The position numbers and the translations under genes are program-made. Source: Streptomyces sp. NBC_00234 (lineage in GTDB: Bacteria; Actinomycetota; Actinomycetes; Streptomycetales; Streptomycetaceae). Taken from it: DNA of 64,000 nucleotides. The notes below the pieces were generated by a model. That model was not told where the DNA came from, made no database searches, and saw only the letters and a list, made by a program, of their open reading frames with translations. Shown piece after piece: positions 16,400 through 25,465 of this stretch. Position 1 is the first letter of the stretch. Every line of letters begins with the position of its first letter. The stretch spans positions 7,440,001 through 7,504,000 of the forward strand of contig NZ_CP108101.1 of NCBI RefSeq assembly GCF_036195325.1. The letters run 5' to 3'.

Positions 16400-17299
16400 A
16401 TGCAATCCTGGATCAGAAACTCCGTGATCGTAGCGATCTCCGGCGGCCTGCTCGTCGCTCTATCCGGATGTGCCTCCGGGGAAGAGCCTCATGCAGAGCA
16501 GCAGGAAAGTTCGAGTAGCGCACCCAAGCACCGGACTCGTGAGGCGAACCGCGGGCCGAGTGCGCGACTTCCCATTGCGCGCTACAGCCTTACGGACGAG
16601 GAAGCCGTGCTGCTCTCGAGGGCCGAGCGCCGACTCATCGGTGCATGCATGAAGAGGTACGGCTTGCCCTATGAAGAGGCCACCGTGGATCCTCCAGGAC
16701 TCTCCGATCGTAGATATGGCCTCGCTGACAGGGTGGAGGCTCAGAATTCCGGATATCACCCTCCTGAATTCACCGGGAATGAGACCGTGAAACAGGCGCA
16801 GGAATCCATGCCAGTCCTGATGGGGCAGGTTTCCTCGTACCAGGGGAAGCCTGTTCCGTCAGGCGGTTGCGTAGAGGAAGCCGGTAGGCGTGTCCAAGGT
16901 GCCCCTGCTCCTCAGGATGCGGTGCAGGCCGCCACCGAAATATCACGCAGTAGTTTCGAGGAATCGCGTTCGGATCCAGGGGTTCGGAAAGTCGTATCCG
17001 CGTGGTCTCAGTGCATGAAGAGCAAGGGGTATTCCTACCCGTCTCCAGCTGATTCAGCGGCGGCCTTCGTCGAGAAGGCCGAAGTGACACGCGAGGAGAA
17101 GAGGGCTGCCACCGCTGATGTCTCCTGCAAGGACGAAACGGGACTCATCGACATATGGCTGCGGGTGGAGACGCGAATCCAGGAGGAAGAACTGATGCCT
17201 AGGCGTGAGCTGCTCTCCGTGCTGGAAAAGCGTCACCGGCAACAAGTCGAAGGAGCTACTGCAATCCTTTCGAGCACCGAATCACCCAACGGTTCTTGA
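16400..17299 (+). CDS. Secreted lipoprotein of unknown function
   Basis: This 299-residue protein starts MQSWIRNSVIVAISGG and has lipobox LSGC near residue 24, so it should be lipid-anchored outside the membrane. A Ser/Glu-rich linker follows. The body is helical and has two Cys-containing stretches of a recurrent Streptomyces lipoprotein type: IGACMKRYGLPY and VVSAWSQCMKSKGY. The role is unknown. A start at GTG 16382 is possible, but the 16400 ATG gives the best signal. It shares the lower-GC composition of the gene before it. Confidence 0.77.
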   Translation: MQSWIRNSVIVAISGGLLVALSGCASGEEPHAEQQESSSSAPKHRTREANRGPSARLPIARYSLTDEEAVLLSRAERRLIGACMKRYGLPYEEATVDPPGLSDRRYGLADRVEAQNSGYHPPEFTGNETVKQAQESMPVLMGQVSSYQGKPVPSGGCVEEAGRRVQGAPAPQDAVQAATEISRSSFEESRSDPGVRKVVSAWSQCMKSKGYSYPSPADSAAAFVEKAEVTREEKRAATADVSCKDETGLIDIWLRVETRIQEEELMPRRELLSVLEKRHRQQVEGATAILSSTESPNGS

Positions 17300-17658
17300 T
17301 GAGGGTGAGCCTTCTCGGTAGCCAGAAGGCGAGTGGCATCGGGCCGGTAGGGAGCGCCCGGCCCAACCCGACGGGTCAGGCACGACGTGCAGGGGCGGCG
17401 CGCAGGGTGCCGCGTCAGGGATCCCCGGGCGGTAGTGGGCGTATTCGGCAGCGGGTGTTCCGAACCGCTGCCGGCCCGGCTACAGGCCCAGCAGGGGTTC
17501 CCGGACGCCTAGCGCCTGACGTACGCCTGCGATGTCAGCACCTCGTGCGCTACCTGACGGAGGTGCAGGTGCGGTACCGGTGAAGCAGTGCCTCATCAGG
17601 GAGGAAGGCAAACGGCGGTCTACGTAGCAGCCGTTGCAGAGTCGGTTAATGTCCGAGC
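17300..17658. other. Intergenic, no supported gene
   Basis: No motif-bearing frame is seen. TAATGT at 17647-17652 could be a -10 element for a leaderless transcript starting at ATG 17659. Confidence 0.4.
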
Positions 17659-18069
17659 ATGGCAAAGAAGGACGTACTCGGGGCAGCGCCAGACGACCCT
17701 GTGGCAGCCAAGTGGCAGGTCGTGCGGGACATGGACGCGAACCTCATCGACACGGCCCTGGTAGAGGCGGCATACGCAATCCCTGCCCTCCGGGCTCTGT
17801 TTCCGCTGGTCAGCCATGGATCGCTGCAGTTCAGCCGGTGCACCTGCTTCCCTTGGTCGCAAGACCTGCCCTCGATCTTCCCCCACGGCGAACGGCACTT
17901 CCGGGTTCTTTGGCCGCATGAGCCGCGCGGTTCGGGGCGGGAGCAGGGCGGTGGCGCTGTTACTGCCGATGAGGCCGTGGAACTCGTAGCCTCGCACCTC
18001 CCTCCGGGCTGTGGTCCTGCCCTTGACGGCACGCCCGACGACCTCGAATCGCTCGGCCGAGTCGAATAG
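17659..18069 (+). CDS. DUF6193-like small protein
   Basis: This 136-residue soluble protein has the stretch ALVEAAYAIPALRALFPLVS, a SHGSLQFSRCT core and the C-terminal VASHLPPGCGPALDGT. These resemble the C-terminal part of DUF6193 proteins, which are annotated near natural-product genes without a proven reaction. It may be a short member or a fragment; no Walker or catalytic motif is seen. No strong ribosome site precedes ATG 17659. Confidence 0.6.
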   Translation: MAKKDVLGAAPDDPVAAKWQVVRDMDANLIDTALVEAAYAIPALRALFPLVSHGSLQFSRCTCFPWSQDLPSIFPHGERHFRVLWPHEPRGSGREQGGGAVTADEAVELVASHLPPGCGPALDGTPDDLESLGRVE

Positions 18070-18270
18070 CGTGTCCGGCTGCGGTGCGTACGAGCGGGTG
18101 CGGCCCGGCTCACTTTCGGCGGAACGCCGATCAGCAGATCAGTGGCTGGTCGACTTTAGGTGCGTCGCCTGAGCTCGCTGCCGACACCAAGGACGACTGC
18201 CAAGCGCAGGCCGCCGCCCTGCAGCCACCCGGCCGGGAACCAGTCGTCGTGCATGCACGTCAGGTTCGGT

Positions 18271-18927
18271 TCAGTCCCCCACCCGGCCGGTGTCGTACGC
18301 CCACATCGCGATCTCGACCCTGTTTCGGGCGCCGATTTTGGTCAGCAGGCTGGCGACGTGGGTCTTGGCGGTCGTCAAGCCGATGAATAGCTCGGCGGCG
18401 ATCTCGGCGTTCGTGCGGCCACGGGCGACCAGCGTCAGTACCTCCTCCTCGCGTTCGGTGAGCGGCTCGATCGGTTGGGTCCGTCGGCTCGACGGTTCCC
18501 TGGCGGCGAGGGTGGCTAGCAGCCGCCGGGTGATGTTCGGCGCGATCAGGGCATCGCCGACGGCGGCGGCATGGACGGCCTGGACGAGCAGCGCCGGCCC
18601 GGCGTCCTTGAGCAGAAAGCCTCGGGCGCCGGCCCGGAGCGCGCCGTGGACGTACTCGTCGAGGTCGAATGTCGTGATCACCACTACCGCGATCGGGTCC
18701 GGGACGCCCCGCCCTGCGAGGAGCTCGGTCACCTCGATGCCGTCGAGCCCGGGCATCTGGATGTCGACCAGGCACACGTCGGGGCGGAGCCGATGCGCCA
18801 GCTCGACGGCGGCGTGGCCGTCGGCGGCCTGGCCGACGACCTCGATGTCGGGCTGCGCGTCAAGGATCATCGACAGGCCGGTGCGCACCAGATCTTGGTC
18901 GTCGGCCACCAGCACGCGCACCGTCAT
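18271..18927 (-). CDS. NarL/LuxR-type response regulator
   Basis: This 218-residue protein has a receiver domain (1-120) with acidic pocket DD (9-10), phospho-acceptor Asp55 (VDIQMPG) and Lys near 105 (LLKDAG). A LuxR helix-turn-helix follows near 150-210 (LTEREEEVLTLVARGRTNAE, KTHVASLLTKIGARNR). ATG 18927 overlaps the kinase stop (ATGA), giving translational coupling. The likely target includes the divergent membrane gene at 20226, but no operator was found. Confidence 0.94.
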   Translation of the reverse strand: MTVRVLVADDQDLVRTGLSMILDAQPDIEVVGQAADGHAAVELAHRLRPDVCLVDIQMPGLDGIEVTELLAGRGVPDPIAVVVITTFDLDEYVHGALRAGARGFLLKDAGPALLVQAVHAAAVGDALIAPNITRRLLATLAAREPSSRRTQPIEPLTEREEEVLTLVARGRTNAEIAAELFIGLTTAKTHVASLLTKIGARNRVEIAMWAYDTGRVGD

Positions 18928-20063
18928 CGGCGTACCTTCGTCGGCAGTTCGGCGTCGACCGTCCACCCGCCCTCGGGCGCCGGCCCGGCACGCAGCGTGC
19001 CGCCGAGCAGCTGCACGCGCTCGGTCATCCCCAGCAGCCCGAAGCCGTGGTTCACCGACCGTGCCGGGTCGATCTGTCCGTCGTCGGTCACGCGTAGTCG
19101 CAGCCTTCCCGCGCCCCCGACGACCCGGATCTCCACACGCGAGGCGTTGCGGGCGTGCCGCAGGGCGTTGGTCAGCGCCTCTTGCGCCAGCCGGTAGACC
19201 GCCGCGTCGACCCGGGGCGGAAGTTCGTCCAGGTCATCTGGCAACTCTACGTCGACGACCGGGACCGGGGCGCGTCGGGCGAGGGACACCAGGTCGGCAA
19301 CGCCGGGCTGGGGGGCGTACTCCGCCGGCGCTCCGTCGCGCAGCACCCGGACCATCGCCCGCATCTCCGCGAGTGTCCGCGACGCTTCCCCTTCGATGAC
19401 CGCCAGCGCCTCGAGCGCCGCTTCAGGTCGCTGCCCGGCCATCGCCCGGCCCGCCTGCGCCTGCACAGCGATCGCCGAGACGTGGTGGGCGACCATGTCG
19501 TGCAGCTCGCGCGCGAGGCCGACCCGCTCCTCGCTGCGGCTCTGGTCCAACGCCCGGCGCCAGCTCTCGGCGCGGTAGCGGAACGCCGCTCCGTCCGCCG
19601 CCGCCGCCAGGACGGCGAACCCGCCGATGACGTCGGCCGGCCCGGTGTAGTCGGCGACCGTACCGATTCCCGCAGCGACCGCCACCACCGCCAGGCCGAT
19701 GACGATCTCGCGCCCTGAGCCCCAGCGGACCAGCGCGTAGACGAGCACCAGGATGTAGATCATCGTGTCGAGGCCCACGCTCGGGGCCCCGCCCAGCAGG
19801 CTGGCCAGTCCCAACGCCATCACGGTGCCGAAGGCCACCACGACACAGGCCAACGGGTGGGTACGCCGCCACAGCAGCACCGGCGCAAGTCCGACCGCCA
19901 CGATCGTCGCGAACGGCCGCCAGGCGACGTCGTCCCGGAGGACTCCCTCGAGCAGCGCCGTCACCATCAACACCCCGACCAGCACCCAGTCGCGCGACAC
20001 CCGTTCGGGTGCGTCCGTGGCGCGGGGCTCGGCCCACAGCGAACTCAGGGCATTGGTAGTCAC
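18924..20063 (-). CDS. NarL-type sensor histidine kinase
   Basis: This 379-residue protein has about five membrane helices (30-160), then a HisKA_3 dimerisation domain with His188 in ARELHDMVAHHVSAIAVQA. An HATPase domain follows with N-box LAQEALTNALRHA and G-box GFGLLGM. It belongs to the HPK7 class of actinobacteria with no extracytoplasmic sensor domain, so it may sense the membrane or a partner membrane protein. It phosphorylates the coupled regulator at 18271-18927. Confidence 0.94.
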   Translation of the reverse strand: MTTNALSSLWAEPRATDAPERVSRDWVLVGVLMVTALLEGVLRDDVAWRPFATIVAVGLAPVLLWRRTHPLACVVVAFGTVMALGLASLLGGAPSVGLDTMIYILVLVYALVRWGSGREIVIGLAVVAVAAGIGTVADYTGPADVIGGFAVLAAAADGAAFRYRAESWRRALDQSRSEERVGLARELHDMVAHHVSAIAVQAQAGRAMAGQRPEAALEALAVIEGEASRTLAEMRAMVRVLRDGAPAEYAPQPGVADLVSLARRAPVPVVDVELPDDLDELPPRVDAAVYRLAQEALTNALRHARNASRVEIRVVGGAGRLRLRVTDDGQIDPARSVNHGFGLLGMTERVQLLGGTLRAGPAPEGGWTVDAELPTKVRR

Positions 20064-20225
20064 ACACTCAGCCTAGGGACCGCCGAGGCGTCGGGGACCG
20101 ACCGAAAGAACGAGACGCCGCTCCTCCCAACGGCCGAGGCGTGTCCGGCCTCGACACTGATGTGCCCGCCGCCGGGCTCAGCGATCGTGGACCTACCGAT
20201 TCTCACCACAACAACGGAGCCTACG

Positions 20226-20690
20226 ATGAGAACACGTCAACCCACCGCCACCGCACTGGAAGACCCGCGGATCCCGGTGAGAGCCAAGCTCGCCGCAGCG
20301 TGGACAAGCTTCACGTTCCTGTACGTCTACGTGGACATTCTCGCCTTCTTCAAGCCCGGCGTCATCGAGGACATCGAGGGCGGCGTCGTCTGGGAGTTCG
20401 ACATCAGCCAGACGTTGTTGACCGCCTTCCTCGCGCTCATGGCGATCCCGATCCTCATGGTCGTGCTGTCGATGACGCTGCCCGCCCGGGCGAACCGCAT
20501 CACGAACCTCATCGTGGCCTCGGTACAGGTCCCCTTCGCGGCATTCAACGCGGTGGGCGAGTCCTGGACGTACTTCTACGGCCTTGGCGTCGCACTGGAA
20601 GTGATCGTTCTCGCCCTCATCCTGCGGTACGCCTGGACCTGGCCCCGCACCACACCGTCGGCGACCATGGCGACCAGCCCGGGACCGTGA
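20226..20690 (+). CDS. DUF6326-like membrane protein
   Basis: This 154-residue protein has four membrane helices (about 22-40, 66-85, 97-112, 118-137). It has a conserved-looking YVYVDILAFFKPGVIEDI after helix 1. It matches the small DUF6326 family, which is of unknown function. It is divergent from the two-component pair, so it may be its target or its sensory partner. The start ATG 20226 is supported by the compact family length. Confidence 0.8.
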   Translation: MRTRQPTATALEDPRIPVRAKLAAAWTSFTFLYVYVDILAFFKPGVIEDIEGGVVWEFDISQTLLTAFLALMAIPILMVVLSMTLPARANRITNLIVASVQVPFAAFNAVGESWTYFYGLGVALEVIVLALILRYAWTWPRTTPSATMATSPGP

Positions 20691-20965
20691 AACCGTTCGC
20701 GCCCAGCAGCAAGCGTGAACCCAAGAGCAGTCCCCGTCCTGTTCGGAGCCAACTGCCTCGGTGCCGCGGTGTGGGCCTCCTGGCGGTGGGACACCAACTA
20801 CCACTGGGACGTCGCGTGGGGGCCTTCCAAGGCCCCTACCGGCAGGTCAGGTCATCGGAAGCGCACACAGGCCCACCGCATCGTCGACACCGACCCCAAG
20901 CGCGGCAACGTCACTGGCACCCGCCACGACGAGCCGACGTATCAGGTCCGAGTCCCCACCGAACC

Positions 20966-21361
20966 ATGCGGTTGATCATGGGACTGGACCGGCCGACTTC
21001 GGGCACCGTCACGGTCAACGGCAAGCCCTACGGGCAGCACCGTTCCCCGCTGCGGGAGGTCGGCGCCCTGCTCGACGCCAAGGCCGTGCACCCCGGCCGC
21101 AGCGCCCGCTCGCACCTGCGCACGATGGCCGCCACCCACAACATCAAGACCTCCCGCGTCAGCGAGGTCATCGAGATGACTGGCCTGGCCGGGGCCGCGA
21201 CCAAGCGCGTCGGCGGGTTCTCCCTCGGCATGAGCCAACGCCTGGGCATCGCCGCCGCACTCTTGCGTGACCCCCGAACGCTCATCCTCGACGAGCCGGT
21301 CAACGGGCTCGACCCCGAGGGCGTGCACTGGGTTCGCCGGCTGGCGCGCGACCTGGCCGCC
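20966..21361 (+). pseudogene. ABC transporter ATP-binding subunit, truncated at both ends
   Basis: The frame reads MRLIMGLDRPTSGTVTVNGK, then the signature FSLGMSQRLGIAAALL (with SLGMSQR in place of LSGGQ), Walker B TLILDEP and GLDPEGVHWVRRL. The Walker A region before MRLIMGLD is missing, and the D-loop/H-loop end is replaced near 21361 by transposase sequence. It resembles drug-efflux ABC ATPases. It cannot bind ATP normally. Confidence 0.82.
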
Positions 21362-21560
21362 GAGCCAAGAGAAGGTGCGCTCGATCGCCCACCGCTTGGG
21401 CTGGACCTGGAAGCCGCGCTGGCCCCGGTCTTTACAAGAGACGTCCAGCTCGCGGCCGAGGATCTGAGCGGTCCAATCGACCAGGCGGCCGGCGAAGCTC
21501 AGGTCCGCCTAGATCTTCTTCACACCCGGGTGGTCGAGGCGGGCCCACAGGTCCTGGAAG
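21362..21560 (-). pseudogene. IS5-type transposase, C-terminal fragment
   Basis: On the minus strand HPGVKKI-stop-ADLSFAGRLVDW is followed by QPKRWAIERTFSWLG. These are the IWAD...FAG and RRWVVERTFAWL blocks of IS5/DDE_Tnp_4 transposases, with the catalytic Glu. A TAG at 21509-21511 replaces the expected Trp. The fragment stops where the ABC remnant starts, so the element was cut there. Confidence 0.68.
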
Positions 21561-21591
21561 TCGTCCGTGACGGTTTCCCTGGAGTCCCTGG

Positions 21592-21809
21592 CTGGCCCAG
21601 ATCCGGACCCCGTTCGGAGGGACCGCGGTCCGCTGGTGCGGTGACCAAGACGCGGCGCCGGGCACGTACCACGTCGAGTGGACGGTCGACGAGGACATCG
21701 TCTGGGCGCGGAACGCGAAGCCGGCTGTCGACGTCGGACCGGTGCCGGCACGTGGGTCGAGCTCTTCCCTGAGCGCGAGAAGATCGCTCTCCACCCGTAC
21801 GAACTGTGA
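21592..21809 (+). pseudogene. Unidentified gene fragment with a frameshift
   Basis: LAQIRTPFGGTAVRWCGDQD through GTYHVEWTVDEDIVWARN reads well to about 21755, then a shift leads to GTWVELFPEREKIALHPYEL and TGA at 21807-21809. No start is visible. I do not recognise the family. Confidence 0.4.
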
Positions 21810-21869
21810 CCAGAGCTGACCGGTGTGGCCGGACCTGTCCACCGACGTCGGATGCGAGGCCCGCAGTTG

Positions 21870-22346
21870 CTATCCCATGACCGCTCGGGCCGCGTCGAGA
21901 AAGGCCAGCCTGTTGTCCTCCAGGTAGTCGCGCACGCTCTCACCGTCGGGCAAGCCTTCCCATACGGTCCGGTTGAGGTCGAGGAAGTACTGACGCGCCG
22001 CATCGTGCACGGCCAGCGGAAACTGGACACGGATCAGCCGTTCCGCGACCCAGAGCCTGTTCATGGAATCTCGGGTCGTGAGGAACCATGGAGTCGTGTC
22101 GTCCCACTCGTCCGGCCGGCTGAAGGCCGCACGCTCCGCCTCGGCCCCCACCTCGACGAACCGTTCCAGCAGCGTGAGTCGCTCCGCGCGCCGGGCTTCC
22201 GACAGCTCGGTCTGCTGTCGGCGCTGCTCCGTCCGCTCAGCCGACCGCTGTGTCGCGAACTGGACGAGGAAGGACAGCGCGCCCCCGAGCGCGACGCCGC
22301 CCAACGATATGAGTGACACCCAGACTTGACCTGACATGGCAGCCAT
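21870..22346 (-). CDS. Membrane-anchored coiled-coil protein
   Basis: This 158-residue protein has one N-terminal helix (LISLGGVALGGALSFLV, about 12-28) and then a charged coiled coil (ATQRSAERTEQRRQQTELSE, about 31-50). A helical C-terminal domain follows (YFLDLNRTVWEGLPDGESVR). The type is common in Streptomyces with no known role. Starts at 22346 (MAAMSG) or 22337 (MSGQVW) are both possible. It is divergent from the VWA gene. Confidence 0.75.
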   Translation of the reverse strand: MAAMSGQVWVSLISLGGVALGGALSFLVQFATQRSAERTEQRRQQTELSEARRAERLTLLERFVEVGAEAERAAFSRPDEWDDTTPWFLTTRDSMNRLWVAERLIRVQFPLAVHDAARQYFLDLNRTVWEGLPDGESVRDYLEDNRLAFLDAARAVMG

Positions 22347-22641
22347 CGTTCCACGGTGTTCGATCTGTAGGCGCTGCCTTTCAGATGATCTCCGAGGTGC
22401 TGCGGACACGGTCGGTCGCGGCGTCCCTCCAGGTCGGTTCTGAGTGAGCGACCCCGCCCCTGCCGTGCTCGGTCGGCTGCCATGGACGTTCGTAGGAGCC
22501 GGCGTCCGTGGGCTCCGGATCGGCTTCGTGATGCCCGTCCGGGCGCCTGGCGCAGGAGGGTGATCGTTCGTCAAAGGCCGTTGTCAGTGCCTCCCCATAG
22601 ATTGAAAGCATCACTCGGGGAGCCTCGGAGAGGGAGCAAAC

Positions 22642-23700
22642 GTGGCCGCCAACAGGATCCAACACAAGGTGAATCACGTCGCGCTGGTAGTGGACTGTTC
22701 GGGTTCCATGCGCCAGCACGAGAACCAGCTCATCCGCGTCGTCGACGAGTTCGTCGCGGGACTGAAGGCCGAGTCGGACAGTCTCGGTCATGAGACCCGT
22801 ATCAGCCTCTACTCCTTCGACCACAAGGTGGAGAACCTGGTCTGGGACATGGACGTGAAGCATCTGCCGTCCATGAGGGGTCTGTACAAGGTCAACAACG
22901 GTGCAACGGCCCTCATCGAGGCGTCGCTGAAGTCCCTGGACGACCTGGGCCACATCTGGGAGGAGTACGGAGAGCACAGCTTCCTCCAGATCGTGGTGAC
23001 GGACGGCGAGGAGAACGCCTCCGGTGGCGACAGGCGGCACGACGGCGACATGACGATCCTCGGCCCCTGGCTCGACAAGATCGCGGCGAAGATGGGCAGG
23101 CTTCCGGGCCACTGGACTTCCGCGATCCTCGTTCCGAACTCCCTGGCGAAGCGAACCGCCCAGAACTACGGTTTTCCGGCCGGCAACATCGCCATCTGGG
23201 ATGCGGACTCCCAGGAGGGTGTCGAGGAAGCGATCGGCACCGTGCGCGCCGCTGCGACCAGCTTCCTTCGGGGCCGCGAACAGGGAGTGCGCGGCACGAA
23301 GAACCTGTTCGCCGTCGGCCAGGACATATCGGTCGACGACGTGCGGACGAACCTCGAACCGATCCCGGCCGACAGGTACCGGCTCTTGAAGGTCGACAAG
23401 GAGATGGAGATTCGCCCCTTCGTTGATTCGCACCCGGGCGTGACGTATCAACGCGGTTCTTGCTACTACCAGTTGGGCACCCGGGCTCAGGTCCAGCCGA
23501 ACAAGGAAGTCATCGTGGTCGAGAAGGACACCGACCGCGCCTACACGGGCGACGCGGCGCGCAGTCTCCTGTTCGGTACGGGCATCCGGGGGACCGTCTC
23601 CGTGAAGGCGGGTAGCAATCCCACGTTGGAGGTCTATGTGCAGAGCCTTTCGGTGAACAGGAAGCTCAAGCCGGACACACGTCTGCTCATCATGCTCTGA
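22642..23700 (+). CDS. VWA-domain protein
   Basis: This 352-residue protein begins with a von Willebrand A domain (about 10-215). MIDAS motif DCSGS is at 18-22, with Thr in NNGATAL (about 93) and Asp in VVTDGEEN (about 121). The C-terminal 140 residues (YQRGSCYYQLGTRAQVQPNK) form a second, unrecognised domain. VWA domains bind partners through a metal ion. No MoxR ATPase is adjacent. GTG 22642 follows GAGGGAGC (22630-22637), a good ribosome site. Similar proteins occur in actinobacterial accessory and phage regions. Confidence 0.86.
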   Translation: MAANRIQHKVNHVALVVDCSGSMRQHENQLIRVVDEFVAGLKAESDSLGHETRISLYSFDHKVENLVWDMDVKHLPSMRGLYKVNNGATALIEASLKSLDDLGHIWEEYGEHSFLQIVVTDGEENASGGDRRHDGDMTILGPWLDKIAAKMGRLPGHWTSAILVPNSLAKRTAQNYGFPAGNIAIWDADSQEGVEEAIGTVRAAATSFLRGREQGVRGTKNLFAVGQDISVDDVRTNLEPIPADRYRLLKVDKEMEIRPFVDSHPGVTYQRGSCYYQLGTRAQVQPNKEVIVVEKDTDRAYTGDAARSLLFGTGIRGTVSVKAGSNPTLEVYVQSLSVNRKLKPDTRLLIML

Positions 23701-24044
23701 GATACAGGACAAGGGTGACGAGCGCGGGGGCGGGGCTCGGTCACTCAGTCTCAGCCGGAGTCGTGGACTTGAACCGATGCCGGCTCGGCGAGCGCAGGCG
23801 TGCACACCCCGGCTGCTGCCCTGGCGGATCTGTCTTGACGTCTGGACGTCGTGACCAGGAATGGCGTTCGCTCAGTGGTGGGCTGGCGCTGTCACGTCGG
23901 AAGAGCGAGAGGCAGCCACGGACTACGAGATCTGGTGGGAACCAGATGCGCTCGTGCTCCCTATGGGGGAGACCTCTTGGACGTGGCTGCTGTACAGGCG
24001 AGAGCCTGGTCCTGCGAGCACCTGAGTACCTCGGCAACCATTCC

Positions 24045-24085
24045 GGCCCCGTGCGGGTCCCCCATACCGGGGCCCGCACGGGGCC
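24045..24085. terminator. Long GC-rich hairpin in the 23701-24113 gap
   Basis: The arms 24045-24057 and 24073-24085 pair perfectly (13 bp) with further inner pairing. It lies about 345 bp after the VWA stop and 28 bp before the next start, so it may be a terminator or an attenuator. The rest of the gap shows no gene. Confidence 0.5.
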
Positions 24086-24113
24086 GCGGTATGCGCGAGG
24101 ACGGAGGAGCGCC

Positions 24114-24452
24114 GTGGGGGTCCGCAAGGTGGCAAAGGGCATCGGGGAGTTCCTGAAGGAGACGGTCGGGGAAGCCGTCGCTGAGGCGTTGCTCGGGCTG
24201 CTTGCCTGTGCCCTGCTCGCCTGCCTGGTTCTTGTCGCCTACCTGAGCTGGTCCTTCAGCCCGCGCTTGGCCTTCGTGGGTGCTGCACTGCTCAGCCTCT
24301 TCCTCGCCCACGGTGCCTGGGGGACCTTTCGGGACCCCGCGAAGGGACGCCGCCGTCGGGGCGTCGCCTCCGTGACCATGACCGGATTCACCCTGACCGC
24401 GGCGACGGCCATCTTCCTGCTGTTCTACGCCTCGGGCTGCGACTGCCTGTGA
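24114..24452 (+). CDS. Small membrane protein
   Basis: The 112-residue product has an amphipathic start (VAKGIGEFLKETVGEAVAEA) and three hydrophobic segments (about 22-42, 48-62, 90-108), ending GCDCL. GGAGGAG (24103-24109) precedes GTG 24114. I do not know the family. It lies between the VWA and TOPRIM genes. Confidence 0.6.
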   Translation: MGVRKVAKGIGEFLKETVGEAVAEALLGLLACALLACLVLVAYLSWSFSPRLAFVGAALLSLFLAHGAWGTFRDPAKGRRRRGVASVTMTGFTLTAATAIFLLFYASGCDCL

Positions 24453-24606
24453 ATGCCGATCGCGGCTGTGTGGCTCCGCAGTGTGCCGACTGACCGGCTC
24501 TTCCCCTTGTCAGCCGGCGAGGGTGAAGTTGTGCAGGCGCGCGATGTCCAGCAAGGCCGGCACCAACCACACCGCAGTGACGACGATGGCGAGGTGTCGG
24601 CCGTTG

Positions 24607-25260
24607 TCATACGTGGGTGAGCAGGCGCTCCAACGGACGAGGAACGCGCTCAAGGTCCAGGTGCGCGATGAGTGCCCGCGCGTAGAGTGCCTTGCGACCG
24701 CTGTGCGTGCCCATGAAACGGCGCAGTTGGTGCTCCACAGGCCGTTCCCGCTGTGCCGGCTGGCCCTGAAAGGTGTGGAAGGGGCGCATCTCGCCCTGAG
24801 CCTCGATCACCTGCTGCACGCCGTCGGCCCCGAGAGCGCGGATCAGCTCGTCCTCCAGGTCGGCGACGCACACGTGGAACCCGAGTGTCTCCAGTCCGGC
24901 GTGCGTGAGGCCGGACCCGAGCCCGACCCGTTGCAGGTGATGCCGGAAATGCCGTTCCTCGCCGATGTCGCAGAGACCGGCCAGCGGAAGGTCGAGGCCG
25001 GGTGGACCGCACGCGTCCAGGAAACGTCCGATGCTCGTCGCACCTCCGAGAGGCACCACCGCGATGCCTTCCTCACCGAGATCGCGGCCGTAACGGGTGG
25101 CCAGCGCTTCGAGTGCGACCTGATCGCTGCTCCCCTCGACGAGCACGATGGTCCGCACATCGCCGGCCAGCCGGCGCGCCTCTGCGGCGGCCCCCTGTGC
25201 CCCGGCGCCACCGGCAGCCCACGCGACCAGCGCCTGGCGGAATGGCCTCAACTCGTCCAC
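24607..25260 (-). CDS. TOPRIM (OLD-like) nuclease-domain protein
   Basis: This 217-residue protein has a TOPRIM core: TIVLVEGSSDQVALEALATR with the key Glu, VVPLGGATSIGRFLDACG, and GLCDIGEERHF with an Asp. A C-terminal helical part (ADLEDELIRALGADGVQQV, HSGRKALYARALIAHLD) matches the tail of OLD-family proteins. There is no ATPase domain, unlike full OLD nucleases. Start GTG 25260 follows GCGAGG; a longer frame to 25311 is less likely. Its role may be DNA cleavage in repair or defence, by inference. Confidence 0.75.
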   Translation of the reverse strand: MDELRPFRQALVAWAAGGAGAQGAAAEARRLAGDVRTIVLVEGSSDQVALEALATRYGRDLGEEGIAVVPLGGATSIGRFLDACGPPGLDLPLAGLCDIGEERHFRHHLQRVGLGSGLTHAGLETLGFHVCVADLEDELIRALGADGVQQVIEAQGEMRPFHTFQGQPAQRERPVEHQLRRFMGTHSGRKALYARALIAHLDLERVPRPLERLLTHV

Positions 25261-25453
25261 AAGACCTCGCTTTCCGACGCCATCCTGGCACGGTCGAGTT
25301 CCCGTACGCACGCCTGTTTTCCTGCGGCTATGGCTTCAAGAAGACGGAGGTCTCCGGCCAACTGGACTGTCTGCTGGCTTCCCACTACCGGCTTCCCGGC
25401 GCGAAGCCCGGGCTGCAGCCGATGGCCCCCACCCTGCTCGGGACTCATGTGCC

Positions 25454-25459
25454 TAGGAT
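25454..25459 (+). promoter_or_regulatory. Likely -10 box of a leaderless transcript
   Basis: TAGGAT ends 6 bases before GTG 25466 and no ribosome site is present, a pattern typical of leaderless Streptomyces mRNAs. No convincing -35 box was seen. Confidence 0.45.
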
Positions 25460-25465
25460 TCGGTC

